Assembly: GCA_003342895.1 (NCBI GenBank)
Contig: PTFA01000311.1
Location: forward strand, 147,508-211,507
Length of the DNA stretch: 64,000 nucleotides
From: Casuarius casuarius
Taxonomy: Eukaryota; Chordata; Aves; Casuariiformes; Casuariidae
Reading direction: 5' to 3'
Positions within the stretch are counted from its first letter, which is position 1. Every line of letters begins with the position of its first letter. Positions 44,701 through 59,700 of the stretch are shown here, in pieces. The notes under the pieces were generated by a model. That model did not search any database, was not told where the DNA came from, and saw only the letters and a list, made by a program, of their open reading frames with translations. A program made the position numbers and the translations under genes.

Positions 44701-47700
44701 GAAAACTTCTGTCCTGTTCTCCTTCTCTTTCAGGCTGGATTCACATAGCAGAGTAAGGATTTCCATTTCTGAAATACAAGGGTGAACGTGGACTTACATG
44801 GAGAATTCTGAACTTGGTTCCTTCCTGCTCCAGGAAGAGTAGGTGAGTGAACTGTGGGATAATTTGTAATTAACTTGCACCTTACTTCAGAAGGTTTTTA
44901 GTCAAAACAGGAAGATACAGTTCAGATGGCTGCAAGTAAGAATAGAAGAGATTTCAGATACTGCAGACACACCCTTTAATTACAAACACCAGCCTTCAGA
45001 GTTTTCTGTTCCTGTTTAGTAACAAGAGGGTTTCCATAAAGAGTGACATGAGGTTTCTGTAAATCACATGCTGTTTTTTTTTCCTTCCAGCCTTCCAAAA
45101 CTCTCTTCAGTATAGAACTTTTTATATTTTAGTAGCTTTTTGCCCAAAGTCAAAGTCTGAACTGACAGAATGAATTTAGCCTTTCTTGAAGCAATTCTGA
45201 ACTGAAAAACTCTAGCTGGAGAAGAGCTTGACATGGAGTTTTATCAGATTTCTGCTGTATTTGTTAGTGAAACAGAAATGTCATCATAGGCCCCAGATCC
45301 ATCCATATTGCATCTGGGCTACTTGTGAAGTGCATTGGAAGGGAGGTAATGTAATAATTATTTCCAGTGACTGGAAGCCGCACTTGGGTTTCCCCTCCCC
45401 TTTCTCCCTTGCTCTTTCGCTCCCCTCAGAGGAGGAGAGAGAACCTGGGAGCCAGACCCCAAAAAGGTAAAGATTTGAGTTCATGTCAGGTTGTTTTACT
45501 TGGCTCTGGCTGTAGATATGTGGGGCTATTATTAGGAAAGGGCATGTGATTTTGTGGAATTAATATCGACCCTTACTACTTCAGTCTTTCTGAGTAACCT
45601 TTTCCTGGTCCTGACCAGTGAATAAATCAGTATTTCTTAGTACAGCCTGTTCAAAGCAAGCAGACCTTGTTCGTGTTGTAAAAGCATATGGCAAAGGATG
45701 CTCAGCTTTTCACAGAGGATTTTCACTTCTGCATTTATATAGGCAGATCAGGAGCGTGTATGTGATCCTGGGTAGCTACTGATGCTCAGCAATGCATAAC
45801 AGGATGAGCTTTTATTACAGATATCACCGACTGGACAGCTGTTGCACCAAGCAGTGACACAATGATAAATAGTTAAGAACTAGTAAAAATGAGCTCTAAC
45901 AGTAAACAGAGTAGCAGCAGTGTCCTTGAATTAATTTAAACCTTCTTATAGCTTAGATTCATCTTGTCTACATAAGCTGTTCTGCAGGGTTGAAGCCATC
46001 CGGTGTAGCTTAGGGTGACCTCCTAAGTGAGTCTTCCCCTTACATGCACGAGGGCAGGTGATACCAAAACAAAGACAGATTTGGCCGTGACTTTTGTCTA
46101 GTTCAGGGGACAGAGCTGAGACGTTGCCATACTGCCTATGATCCTTAAGCCTAAGGGAAATACGTAGGAAGAAGAAAATGGTTATGACAATGGCATTGCT
46201 GTATAGAATGTGGTTAGGAGGAAGTCTGAGGCATTTGCCTGAAGCAAAAGTGTGAAAAAGGTAGAAGTATATTGGAGAGAAAGCAATAGCATACAGAGAG
46301 ATGGAGCGGGGTGCAGTGAGGTAGGAAAGTGTCTTAGCACCTGGAGGGGGAGAAGGGTAGGCGCTAGCATGAAATGGGGGTCAGTGTTGTCTCAGAGCAT
46401 CAGGGGTTCAGCGGAGGATGGAAGGAAACATGGGAATAGTAACTTGTATGGCTTCTCCAGAACAAAGTGTGGGATGCAGTGAAGTGGGTAGGAATAGTTC
46501 TGTTTAACTGTGTATTTCAAACACTTTTTCCACCATAGATGTTTTGTGGTGGGTTGTATTTGGGTGTAAGCATGAAAAAATCTCCCCTGTAGTCGGTGGC
46601 AGAGAAAAGGTGACAACAAGATTAAGGAGCTGTAGTAAGACTTCTCTGAATTGGAAGAAAAGAACAAAGGGGTGAGAAATGTGCAGGCAATAACGAGAGA
46701 CCAGGTGTTTTGAAGTGGAATTTTGGAAGGTAATGGGAAAGCAGGGATCTGCATCAGGAAAGACACAAAGCAGTAAGACTACGTTTCTAGGTTTCTCATT
46801 TTTGTCCACCGTTATACTGTGAACGACAGCTACTATTGGAGAGAGGAAAATTCAACTTTCCTCAGCAAGGAAATGAAAAAGCTCACTGGATTTATTTGCA
46901 TACACAATGAGAATTCTTTAACATAGGTGTGAGAAAGCAGTAGAAACATTTTGATAGTGCGTTCTGTATTTTCTACGTTTTGATTAAGGCGGGAATGCCA
47001 AGAGCCACACAACTGAGTAACCATGCGTTATCATGGGGGTAACAAACCCACACCTGAGTGTCTTGTAATGCTTTCTAAAAATGTGCTCTCTTTCCTGTGT
47101 TTCATATGCTGGCTGGCTGGCTTAGAGAAGACTTTCAATAATGTTTTTAAATTTTATTTTTGAAGTTTGTCATAAGCAAGTCCAGTCACGTGCTGGTCTA
47201 TCTGCTCATTGCTGAGGGAAAGGTTTACATGGTTGTAAATGTTTGAGTGTCAGGCTTTGCGCGAGCAGCATTGGTCCTGTAATGGATAGATGGGCTGTTG
47301 CTTGATTGGTGAGATGTGGCTCCTGTCTGAAACTGGAGCAGGTCTGAGGCTGCCCTAGTATCTCATAAATTGGCATAGTCTTTCAAAATGATGATCAGCT
47401 TGGCAAGGCGCAGAGCACCTTGTGCTTGTGGTTGTATTCAGTGGCAGGTTTTACCTTGTGCCTGTTTTTTCCTGGCTTCAACTGTGCTTGTGAAGTGTGT
47501 GGTATATTGGTTTTACCAGGAGGAGACTGGAGTTGGCAACACCAATACATGCCAGGAAAGTACTTGTTATGCTGATCTGTCCTTGCATGGTCCCTGGCGT
47601 GGTGTCATATGGAGTGGGGAAGACTGTTTTATTTTAGGAAATGCTCAAGTATGTGGATAACATTTGCTTCCAGGAGGGGCATTATGTTTTCCCAGATGTC

Positions 47701-50700
47701 CCCTCTTTGAATTTTTGTCTAGGTTGACTCTGAGTGCTTTGGAAGTTTGTCCTGGTGTCTCCGGCACCCGGGAGTGCAAAGAGGTAGATGCCGTTGGCCG
47801 CATTGTGCTATGGTCAAGCCTAGGATGCTGGGCAGTGCGGCAGGGCTGAGGTTAGAGCTAGATCAGCTGTAGCTGTGCTGCCGCTTTTGGGAAACGAACT
47901 TGCTCTGCACGTGCTCCCCAGTTACTGTGGCACAACTGCATGCTTATGGCAGACCTGTTGCTCACAGGGCCTGTACAAAACCAACGTGCTTGCGAGTGCC
48001 AGCCTTTAGGACCTTCTACAGCTGGCAGCCAAGGCTGGAAATCTCCCTGCAGGCCTAGGAGTGTTTCCACTCCTGGACATGCTAGTTTAGGAGCTTGTAC
48101 TCCTTATAGATTGCGTGGCCTTCTTGTTCAGTGTCTGTTTCTAACCCCGTACATGTGTGGGTTTTTTTAACCTCTTAAAATTTAGGTACTGCAGGCATTT
48201 CCCTGTATCTGTAAAGATGCTGACCTAGCATTGAATGGAAGAGTATGATGAAGTGATAAATGTTTCAAGCCCCTGGCCTTTTATCTCTAGTCTTTTTCTT
48301 TTTTTTTTCTTTTTTTTTTATGCTTCTCAAACTTAAGTGATTGAAAAGCTTTCCAGATCTGATAACTGAAAAGATTTCAAGTGAAACTTTTGGCTCCTAT
48401 CCCAGCATGAGATCATACAAAGTGATATTAGCTGAATTTGTACCAGAGTTTGAAAAGAAAATGAAAACATGTTACTGTTGGTGTCTCTCAGCTCTTTTTC
48501 AGCTCTGCTGGGCAAATGCTTTCTCAATGGTTCACTTTGGTCGGTTACCATTTTAGAGGTTTCCAAACACACACACATGCATACACATGTCCTGTGTGCA
48601 CATATATATGGAGAGAGTACACATTTCTCCACTAATAATATATTCAATTTATATTGTATCCTTTGATATTTTACCCTTGTTTGCAGAGTTGTTTTTGTTG
48701 CGTTTAAACAGAGGTTTTAAACTCTAGTGTAGCTGAGGAAAAACTTGCTCTACGAAGGCTGTACTGAAGCAGTATTTCTATTCCAAAAGTATCTTAAAAC
48801 TAAATAGAGCTGGGGGATCTTTTCTTTAACCTGTCTTTGCATCTGGTTGCTATGGTAGGCTTCAGGGAAAGCAATTGTCTCATATGTGTACATGCCTAAT
48901 ATGGGTAGAAGTGTGTCAACTAGATTATGCATATGTGTTGTGGATTTCCTGTATAGAAGTAAAATAAGATAATGTCTTAAGTTATGCCACTAGATTACTA
49001 AATGGTGCTGAACTTCAAGGTTGCAAAATGAAGCGATCAGAGGCTAGAAAATTCTAGAATTGAAACTGCTCATTCACCCTCCTTGTAAATATTCATTTTG
49101 ATTGCCTTTAATTAGAGGATTGCATGCCATTTTTTTTTTTCCTACAAGGTCTGCATATCATTCAGTGCACGGTATGGTTAATGCTTAATGAGTGGGTAGG
49201 TTGCTGATGTTTTGTTTCTCACCATTTATTGTATGGCCTTATTTACTGCATGTGTGGCAGATGGTGCACTGAATACAAGAACTATTTGTTTCCTCATGGA
49301 GTTTTTTATGGTGTTAACACTATAAAGAGTTACTTTACCACATATTTTTCAGGGAATCTTAATCACAAGTGCAAAATAAGATATAAATGATATTTAGCCA
49401 AACTCTGAGCCTTAACTGTTAATATCCTGAGGAAATCAGATAAAGCATGGTTGTTTTTATGGAAGTCTTAAAGGCATTAATAGTTTGTACCATCTCTGTA
49501 TCCTGTTCTTCTCGTTTTTCTCTAGCAGCAGATAGAAAGTGGGTGAAAGCTCAAGCTGTGGCATGAGGTCCAAAACTGCAGGAATTTGATGGAGATATTT
49601 AAAATGTTGCTTCCCCTCTGCCCTGACACAGTGTTTCCTTCTTCCTGTTGTTAGTTCTATGTTGGAACTTGCCTTATTGGGAATAGTCTTCTGTAATTGG
49701 AGGTAATAGATATTTAATCTGGCAAGGTTATAGAATAATCACTCAGCAGCCCACTCTCCAGCACTCGATGCATATTTAAGACTTGATGTGAAAGAGCAAA
49801 GCTCCAAAACCTATGCTAAGCTACAGGAAGAGAGCACCCTTCATCTGGTTTTTGTCTTTGAGACTGTAAGCTCTTCAGACCGGAGACCATACCTTCCCGT
49901 AAGTCAATAAAGCATCTCAAGTGCTACATTAGTATAAACACCAGTGGATGAGGTCATAAGATATCAAACGACATAATTAAATCAGTGCTTTATTCACTGT
50001 CTGTGTCTCATTATGGCTGCCTCCTAGGTCACACTGCAGCCTTGAAGATCATGTAAGAACTCAAATGTTGTAACAGCTCTCACAAAAACATTTACTTTGA
50101 AGCTGTTGCTTTTCAGTTAGAAACCAATCTTCAGAAAAATGTATCTTTTTATAAAATGTGGACCTATTTTTAAAAAGTCACGTAAACTGGAAAAATTTAT
50201 TATTGATTTTTGGCATAAATTGCCATGAGTGAATCTTTGCCCACAGGCACCAATCACATGATTGCAATGGGACTTCTTGATTTGATTAAAGCACTGAAAG
50301 CATCTGAGGGAATGATGTATTAAAATGGACCCTGTTTCTTCAAGGGGAGCATGAGTTTCAAGTGGTGTCTGCCAAGTAACCAGACCTTCAGCATCAGGAC
50401 CGAACTGTGGCAGTTTTAGAAATTAGCTAATACTTAATTTTATATGCTACTTTGAAGTCAACTCACTTTAAAACAAAATAGGAAAATGTTTTAAGTAGGA
50501 CCCCCTCCCTCCCCTGCCCAGTTCTGGTACCCATACTTCAAATCACATGTTTTATAAGCATCTATGTACACTTTATAGCAGTAGAGCCTTATGTGGTTTT
50601 TATAAGGAAATAGACTACCAATTTTGTCTGAGCAATAAAGTACTTTGAAGTTTGAAGTCATAATCACAGATATACACGTAAGCCTCGTGCCTCACCAAGT

Positions 50701-53700
50701 ATGATGCCTCGGGCATGTGTTATTGCATACCTATGCCATAATTACTATTCACATGTAGCTACAGGAATATGCCCATATGGTTTTCCTACTGTAAACATTG
50801 AAGTGACTTGCTAATCTAGGTCAGTACTTGGACCAGCCCTTGTTTCTGAGACCATAAAAATTACAAAGCTGGTGTGCAAACTTCAGCGTTAAGACTTTTC
50901 CAGAATCACTTGAAATCCGATTACGTTTATATTCTATTTTGTTTTTGAATAGCAGCCTGGCAGCTTGCAAAGTTGTGATGTTGCTTGACTGGCTATTTCC
51001 CTTCTTGGTAGGAGAAATGGAGGTAAAGATATGTGTAGTTTGTATTTTCTTTGCTTTGCCATAAATTAAGGATTTTTTTCTGTGTTTTTCCTCTATTAAT
51101 TTGTATTAACTCATGAATTCACTGGAGTAATACATATTCTTCCTCCCTAACATTTATCTGTCTGTCCTTAGCACCTGTTTTCAGCACCAGAAATGATGGC
51201 ACTGAAGGGCGAGTTCATGTCAATTGTTACAGGCAGCTATTTGCTAAATCTGGGCCTGAAAGCAGGAAAGTTGAGAGAGAGCAAAGGTGGCTCCTTGGCA
51301 TCCTTCAGAATAGACAGGCTCTGGAAACTTGACATTAAAGCAGAGAAACCCAAGAGGTCTGCAACTCACCCAAATAGCTGTATGGATGGTGTGAAGCAGC
51401 TGGGGCTGCCCCTGGGACCAGTCTGCTAACGAAAGTCTTCTCGCGCCCCTGCAGGAGACGAGGGAGGGCTTGCCAGGTCCCGCGTGAGCTTCGATAGTTC
51501 CCACAAGGCAACTCCCTGCTGGGAAGAAGAGCCGTCCTGGCATGGTATCAAGGCTCTGGTAGGGCAAGGGAAGGCTACTTGCCCCGAGGTAAAGCAGGAA
51601 ATCACCTGGCTTCTGCCCAGTTATTGAAATAATAGCGAGGAGAAGAGTCTGTTATCACACCCAAAGGTGGGTGCCTTCATGTGGTTCTGGGGTGTTAGAA
51701 ACAAGTCAGCTCTCCCATGCTCACATCTGCTCTGGAGAACCCTGTTATTCCTTCCCTTTGTCTGAAACAAAACCTCCGCTTTTATTTTCTGCTTCAATAA
51801 CAGCATCTGACCGGTGTTTTAAAGAAAAAAAAAAAATCACTCACAGAGAACAGAATTATATTAAAATACTCAACCCTAAATTTTCCAAAGTCTTCAAAAA
51901 GCACCTTTAATTTTATTATATTTTCTCACTGACTTGACTGTGACCTGTTAGGCACTTGGTAAACCTCCTAATAAAAAGAATAGACACTTCTGTCAGCTTT
52001 GCACCCTTTATTATGTCCGTGTTTGTGTTCCGTTATTTTGCTGTGATTCTCTTTTGAAATAGTCAGAGTAAAACAAATGGCAGCAAACCCTAATTTAGGT
52101 GTTAGCAAGAGCTGGCTCACTCTGATAAAAGGGTCAGCCAGGCTTTGATGGTTGTTATAATCCACTACCCACTGTGGTTTATCCTCTGTGACTATTACTC
52201 TTCTGTTATACTTGCTATCATCTTTGTGCAGATGATAGCTTAATACTTGCAAATGACCTAAATATAATGAACAGCAAGCCAGAAAAACTCTGAAACCATA
52301 CCCATGTGAGAAGGATACTACTGGCAAGCTTGTTTTCTTAAAACAGGAGTGAACAAGTGTTGGATGTTAAAAAACAAAAAAAAAAACCCAAAAAACAAAA
52401 AAACCCACTTTTTTTCATTGCTACAGGGGCACAATTCTCATTTCTGTTTGCAATCATCCAGGCAAGCTTAGGTGTGCTCAGTGGCAGGGCATGTTTGCTT
52501 GTCCATAGTATGCTGTGCCTACAATGCAAAGCTATGTGCAGCTTCCAACTGGGAGCCAGCTCAGAGCGCAGGCAGAGCAAGCTTGGGTCTGTCTGTACCT
52601 GCCTGTATACAGATAGCCTTAGAAGAAAGCAGAGACACCCATTTTTTCCTTATTATTGCATTGCACCAGAGGCAAATGCTCTAATTAAAGTTTGTACTTA
52701 GCATCGGTTTGTTATAACTGCTGTAAACTTCAGTCATGTTAAAACTTCCTCATGGTGGTGCAGAGTCATGGAGTATAGTCAGAGCCAGAGAAAAGCCAAA
52801 TAGCACAAACAAGGTTTGTTACATATTTGGCTACAGCAGCCCAACCCTGATCCTGTAAGTTTTGTTAAGACATTAGCTATGACACTTTGTACAAGCAAAA
52901 TTACTAAATAGCTTGAGTGGAAATGTGACTAACACTAGATAGTGGAGGATCTAAGATCTGTCTTGTATTGTAATAGAGGCAAATCACATCCTGCTTTCCA
53001 CTATAGGCTGGGAGGGGGAAAGATGGTTGACAGGACTCCTAGCAGCCTTGCTGCTCCCTGTCACCCAGTGTGGTGTTTCTGATCCATCTGACATGATGGG
53101 AAGAACTGGAAACTGATAACAATAGTGGTAAGGTTAAGAAATGCACATTTCAATAAAGATATTAAAGAATGTTACTGCATCTCTTACAGTTAGAGAAATA
53201 GGAGCCTAGAAAGTGAATGGTTTTCTGAATGGGTCCCAGTTTGTACCTTCTGAGTCACTATGCTCATTTGTCTTGGGTGTCTTGACTGCCACTAAGATGC
53301 TATGCCAGGGTACTGTGTTCTTCTTGTCTTTATGAGCTGGATGGCTAGATGCTAAATATTCATTTGCTGTTTTCTACTGTGTTTTCACCACTGCATCTAG
53401 ACTGAGGAAGAATGCTAATTTCATGTCCTTTCTGGGACTGGAGGACTTTATAGGAGCTGTCAAGAGAGGCAATCTGGCGTGTAACTACTCTTTTCCTTCT
53501 GTAAGGACATTTTTCTCTTGATAAGGCTGGTCAGTAAGTCAAAAGTCCAGGTGTGCTCTTTCTGTTGGGCATCTTTTAGCACCATGTGTTTGGGAAGGAG
53601 GAGCAGAACGGCATCAAGCTCAGGGAGTCACATTTACGTTAAGCCCTCTGCTTCCTGTCGCACTGTATTTGACCTGAAATGAGCAGCTGATATGACATCA

Positions 53701-56700
53701 TCTTGGGTGTTGCCAGCATATTTGTCTCTTTACGTGAAATATGGAGAGGAAAAAAGAAGTCGTCTTTTTGAAAGACAAACAAAAACCCAGAATGATCTTG
53801 GCTGGTTTTGCATACCCTATAGGTATGTCTGATTGTTTTTGATGAGTGAGGTATTGTCCTCCTGTTTACCTCTCTCAAAGGAAGTGTCTGTTGACGTAGT
53901 CTGCGTTTCAATCATCTTTATTATACACCACCCTGGGAAGCCTTCAGGCAAGCCAAGCAGGCCCTAAAAGCAGCTTCTTAGTCACAAAGAGAGACAGGCC
54001 TAACCAGACACCAGCAGTTCATATTTCTTTATTTACAGAGATCTGTGCAATGATAATGTCCGACCTCACAGCAGACGAAGCCTGCTCATGTGGAGCAGCG
54101 GGCGAGGGGAGGCAGAAAGGTCTTGCAGCTGCTGCCGTACTTGCTGCACTATGTTAGGGGTAACGCTCTCACCAGGAGCTTTCTTGCTCTATAGAGATGG
54201 AGAATTTTCCAGAGTTTCCTAGGTGGTACTCTACTAAAAACAGTGGGAATACCAGGAGGGTGCTAACGGGGTAGGAAATAGCTGGTAGGGAGTTGTCTGG
54301 TAGAGCATTGCCCTTTCTCTTTGCCCCGCTCTCTCCTCCCTCTGTCCTGGACGTGTTTGGTGCACTGTCATGTGACAGAGACTCCCTAGAGTGGGCACTG
54401 CTGGTTTTTGTCATCGTTAGTGGCTCAGATCTTCGTAGGACTTCATAGGCTTTTGTCTATGCAAGGTTTGCTTATTGAATGGAGGCAAAAGCTTTACGCG
54501 GTGTGTGTTCCTATCTGGACAATTGATCCCTACATTCATTTGAGAACTACTGTCATTAACGATCAGTCATGTCATCAGAGCTGTCTCTTAATGTTTGCAT
54601 GAGGGGAGAGAGTTTTATTTCAGATTAAAATTTGCATGTCAGGGCTGAACCTTTGCCGGTAAGCAAACTCTGGAAGATTTGCATGACATTATGATGGTTT
54701 AATATATTATTCTGTGCTCTTGTAAATCCTTTGAATATGCAGATTTAGCTTTGATTTGCATGCATGCAATATTTTTCCTTAGTGCTTAAAAGTAAATCCT
54801 AAGCTGCCTGTCAGGGCATATCATTTGAGAATTCACAGAAATCATACTATTCGAAGAGCATCCCATTCTTTTGTTCACGTGAACCGTGGGGAGTCCTACA
54901 AACTTGACCATCAGCGGTGTTTAATCAAGCCTTATCTCTCCAGATCTGTGTAACTGCCTGACAGCTCAGAGTATGTTAAACTCATGCACCTTTCAAAACA
55001 AGAATGGCTTTATGCTGTGTTAATAGGAAGAGACTGTTATAACCCTTCTCCTCCCAAGGTGTCTGCAGTCCCACCATGGAGCTCGGTTTTAGCTTTGGTT
55101 GTTTGTGGCTTAAGATAATTGTGTTGTCTGTTTGAAAAGACAGAAAAGACCATGAAAACTGCAGGTGGTTAAGAAACAGGGTATGAGTGACCCAGTTCTC
55201 AAGTGTCAGGCAGTTCTTGTGGGGCATTGGGAGCTGCCTAATAGCTAATTATTTTAATTGATATTTGAATACTTTGTAGAGTCATGCATTAGTGATGAAA
55301 GCAGCTTATGCCTTGATTGTAGGCAAAGAGAGCAAGGGCCAAATTCACTGCAAACATATAGTAGTGCAAAATATGTGTTAGAGCCCAGTCGTTCCCCTGC
55401 AGGCTATAAATAACTCCTATTTAAGTCATTGGGGGTTATTTGTCTCCTGTGGGGGAGAAGGTACTCTGTGGTATAGCTGACCAGAAAATGGTTGTTAGTG
55501 ATAAAGCAATGTCATTTGCATTGATTTATTATTCATTGGTTGTAAAGAACAAGTGCAGCTTACCCAGTGAGAGGAATTGACACCAAATTCTTTTGTCACT
55601 TAAACGAATGTCCCTGCTGAGTTAACTGAGATACGCTATTGTAACAGAGTGGAGTTTATCACACACCTTCTGGCTTGTAATTCTATTAAATTTGGATCAG
55701 GCTTTAGTAAGAGTTGATTCCAAACTGAATTCTGCTCTACCTGTGCAAACAAGGATTGATGGTTAAATAAGAGGTAGAGGTATACAAAGAAAAATAAAAT
55801 GCAGTCCCTTAAATTTGTCCAAATTCCATGTCTGATAATGTGTGTGCCCTGCTTTAGAAGCTCTAGTGCTAGCTTCTAGGATCCTGCATCTAAAACAGTA
55901 GATCTTTATTAGAAACAGGTGAACTTATCCTTGGTGTGGATAAAATGAAGTTAAAGACAGCCCAAGATGATTCTTGTAAGGTTTTCTTCTTAAGATTTTT
56001 GATTTTGGTGCTTGTAGGCATTGAGACATGTTTTATGATTGACATAAGCATGGTGTTATCAGTCTACTTTGGGGTTGGTGTTCCTCTGAAAGCTGCAGCT
56101 TTTTGGATGAGAACAACCAATAAATATTGCTTGTGGGGTTGCTCTTTCATTCTCCTCACCTTCTTTTAAGTCAGCTTTCTGTTCCTGGTGATTGTGAAAG
56201 AAAATCTGGAAACATGAATCAAATACTTAAAAATTAGCAAAATAAAAAGCCTATTTTTAAGTGTTGTTGTAAGTCAGTCTTGTGGGGTTATTGCTTTGGG
56301 GGGGGGGTAGGTTCAGATTCATTATTTTTAAGTGTTTGTGGCTGGCAGTACTAAAGTTTGGTTGCTGATACAGGTGTTGTCCCATCCCTCTCTGGGCTGC
56401 TGACAGCACTGATTTCATGCCCAAAGCATGGGGAATTGGTGCCTTAGTTCCTAAGGCACTGGTCACTGAGAATACAGATATCAAACCTGGCTGATTTAAC
56501 AGTGCAGTCTTTTGCCACGCTGTCCCCTCTTGAGCTAACTTCTCTAGTGAGCTCTTCTTGGGGGGGGGGGGGGTCATAGACTGGTGCGTGGCGGGTGGGC
56601 TTGCAGGTGCAGGAGTGCGAGGGGCCCACTGGCCGCCTGAACTGTGGCCACCCGCTTGGGGTCTCGCAGCCCCTTGCCCTGGGTGCTCTCCTGAGGGGGT

Positions 56701-59700
56701 GAGCAGAAAATGCACAAACAAGCTGGTGGTCGCCTCATGGCATTAACCATTCTGCAATTCTGTGGTGATTCTGGTTTCAAAAAAAAAAAAAAAACCCCGG
56801 TGCTATTACAGGAGGGGGAGGAGCACTGGAGGAAACCCTTTGGAAGGCTTTTTAATGATTCATTGCACTTTTTATGTTGACTTAGTAACCTGGGATTCAT
56901 CAAGAAAGGCTGATGCTATCTCCCTTTGAATAAACACTTTGTGTCCTCCCGTGGGCCATCTTCATAGCCTGAGAGGGACTTGTGCAAAGGAGTGCTGTAA
57001 CTATAAATTGCACTTTTGTGGATTAGTTTTTCTGGCAAAATCCAAATAAAATAATAAACTTGGAACTCAACTCCTCTCCAAAAGGAGTGTGCCTTGCTAT
57101 TTAAAGTTGAACCATTTTGCGGCATATTTCTTCACATTTCTGTTAAAGGTTAACAAAACTGTTTAGATAGCTCTAGTGGCTGCACATCAGTCTGCTGTAA
57201 CCAGCTGATTAATGTGACTGATTTCTTTAGTGAATTTCTGTAATCGCTTCTTATTTACAAACTGGGGCGGTTTTGTTTAAAGCAGCTATGCTGAGTGTTC
57301 ATCCATCTTAAAAGTTCATTCCTTGACTGAAGTGAGTTTAGGAAACACAAATCTAATGGACCCCTGTGACACAGTTCCAGTAAAAGAAGAGGTCATATGC
57401 AAAGTCTCTGGTAGTGTTAATCCCACTTTTCATCTCCTACTGCCAGAGTAGAAGTATAAATTTTTCTTAACGCAAAGAGAAAGGAAATCATAATGAATGT
57501 AGGCGAGTAAGAGAAAACAGTACTCCTAAGCCTGCAAGAAAGTGTTCTTGGAAGCCAGGCGACCATGAATTCCAGTCTTATCCAAGCTGTTGAGTGACAG
57601 CTGGTAACTTGAAATAACTTACAACTTTTGTTTGAGACTTATTTAGACCTCGTAGACTTACTGTAAGGGGAAATATAATGGTTCCCCCTTTAGAAATAAG
57701 GTTAAATTATGTAATCCTTCAAGTAGAGCTAGGTGCAGAGCTGATGTCTCTGCAGTGATGCATCATGCATCTTTACAGAGTACAACTGCTGAATCCTTCA
57801 GTGTGTTTATTCTGTAGGTAAATATCATTCCAACTGCTATTACACGAACTATTTTCAATGCTAAATATAAGAAATATTTATCAGCTGTGTCCTAAACACT
57901 TTCAACATGCCACCCAAAAGATGTTTCTTGCTATAAGGAACTTAATTGTATGCAGGTATTGGTAAGTAGGGAGTATAACCAAATTCTGCGCAACTTACAG
58001 GCAAGTCAGTAAACTCCATTGTATTGTGGCATGGCAGAAGTGAGTTTCCATTTTAAATGGTCAGAGCTGGACTGTTATATAGGATGTCAGGGAAGGTTGT
58101 GACATACCATGCAGGGGTGATTCAAAACTGATATAGATGGTTATATGAGTATCTGATACAATATTTAAGGACTACCGAGAATCTATTGGTCATCTTCAGC
58201 AGTCATCATGATTTTTACAGTCAGATTCTTCTCATACTTTTGTGACTGACTTTTTTTTTTTGTTTCCTTCTAACATTCATTGTATCTTTGGAAAAATGTT
58301 TTACATGCAGCCTTCAGAGTAGGAGTAATTCCGCAGGTTCCCCTTTACTCTCTGTATCTTATTGCTGCGTAATTTTATTAGGTGGTATTCAAACTTTATT
58401 TTCTGATGTCTCAGATATTTGTACTCCAGTCCTCTTCTGTCCAAGCAAAATCTCTGACATTTCCTGCTGGTGGTCTCACCATTTTTTCTAGACTTATTGA
58501 CAGTATTCTAGTCTGTAACTTATGTATCACCTTCAGTTTGATTTTTGTTTCTAAGTTCTCTCAAAAAGGTATTTGAACTTACTCAATTCTTGCAGACTTT
58601 TGAAGAAAAGGCATTTCTCATCCACATGTGCAGCTAAAACTCTTGTCCAGTCTCTCGTCACTTTATGCCTCTATCTTTGCCACGTTATTTTTTCTGGCTT
58701 TGGCATAGCTTTCTTGTCCTGTTAGTAATCCTTTAGATTGCCCCTACAAAAGATCTTCTGATCATATCATCTTTAACTTTATCCTCTTTTCTCTAGCGTT
58801 CACTTTCCATTCACCTTAAACACAAGTCAACTTTATTTTAAAATCATTTTAACAGTCTACCTACACTCTATCTGTAATTTGTTCAGTTTTTAGACTTTAC
58901 CTCTTTTTGCCCACAGTGACTACCTCCCTCACCTATTTGCTATGTTTTTGAGCAGCAGTTCTCTGCTTTTGTGCTTTTGCTCTTTTTAGGAGGAGAAACT
59001 CAGCATATACAGATCTCTTCCCAGTTATATTTTTACCATGATTTCTGCAGGAAAATTTGGACTCAAGTGATCAGAATTCATCCAGTCCACAGACAAGACA
59101 TGTAGATAGGTGAAAAAGTGTGAGGAAAGCTTGGGCTTTCTACTTAAACTCGAGAATTTTTCTTAAGGGATGTGTCTCTACATCACTATGTGGGGTAGTA
59201 GTCTTTGATATTAAGTCTGTTACAGCTGTTGAATGCATTAGAAATAAGGGGAAGAGATCTGAAGATCCTCATACAATATTCATGCCTGGTTTTACTATGC
59301 AGGAAGTGGAAAAGGGAGAAGAAGATAGAATAATGGATAGAGGAAGGACAGCAGGAAAAAAAAGGAAGTGATAGAAGTGATAGGGACATTAATCAGATCA
59401 ACAGGACAGTTAGTAAAAGGTCTGTGCCTGACCTGACAAGGGAGTGGGTTGTGGTCAGTAAGAAATAAGGGGAAAAAATTGTACTTAAATACCACATTAA
59501 TAGCATGAAGGAATTTGAAATACTGGTGTAAATTGTGAAATCCGGACAACAGACAGACAGCAGAATAATCTTGCTGGAAAAGTGTTACTGAATGAGCTGC
59601 TCTGTTCAGGAAAAACAGAAATAGAAGGTCGTGAGTTGTCCTTGTGCATTAACAATATAGAAGATCATAAAAAAACCAAGAAGGGACATCCTGGAGGAAA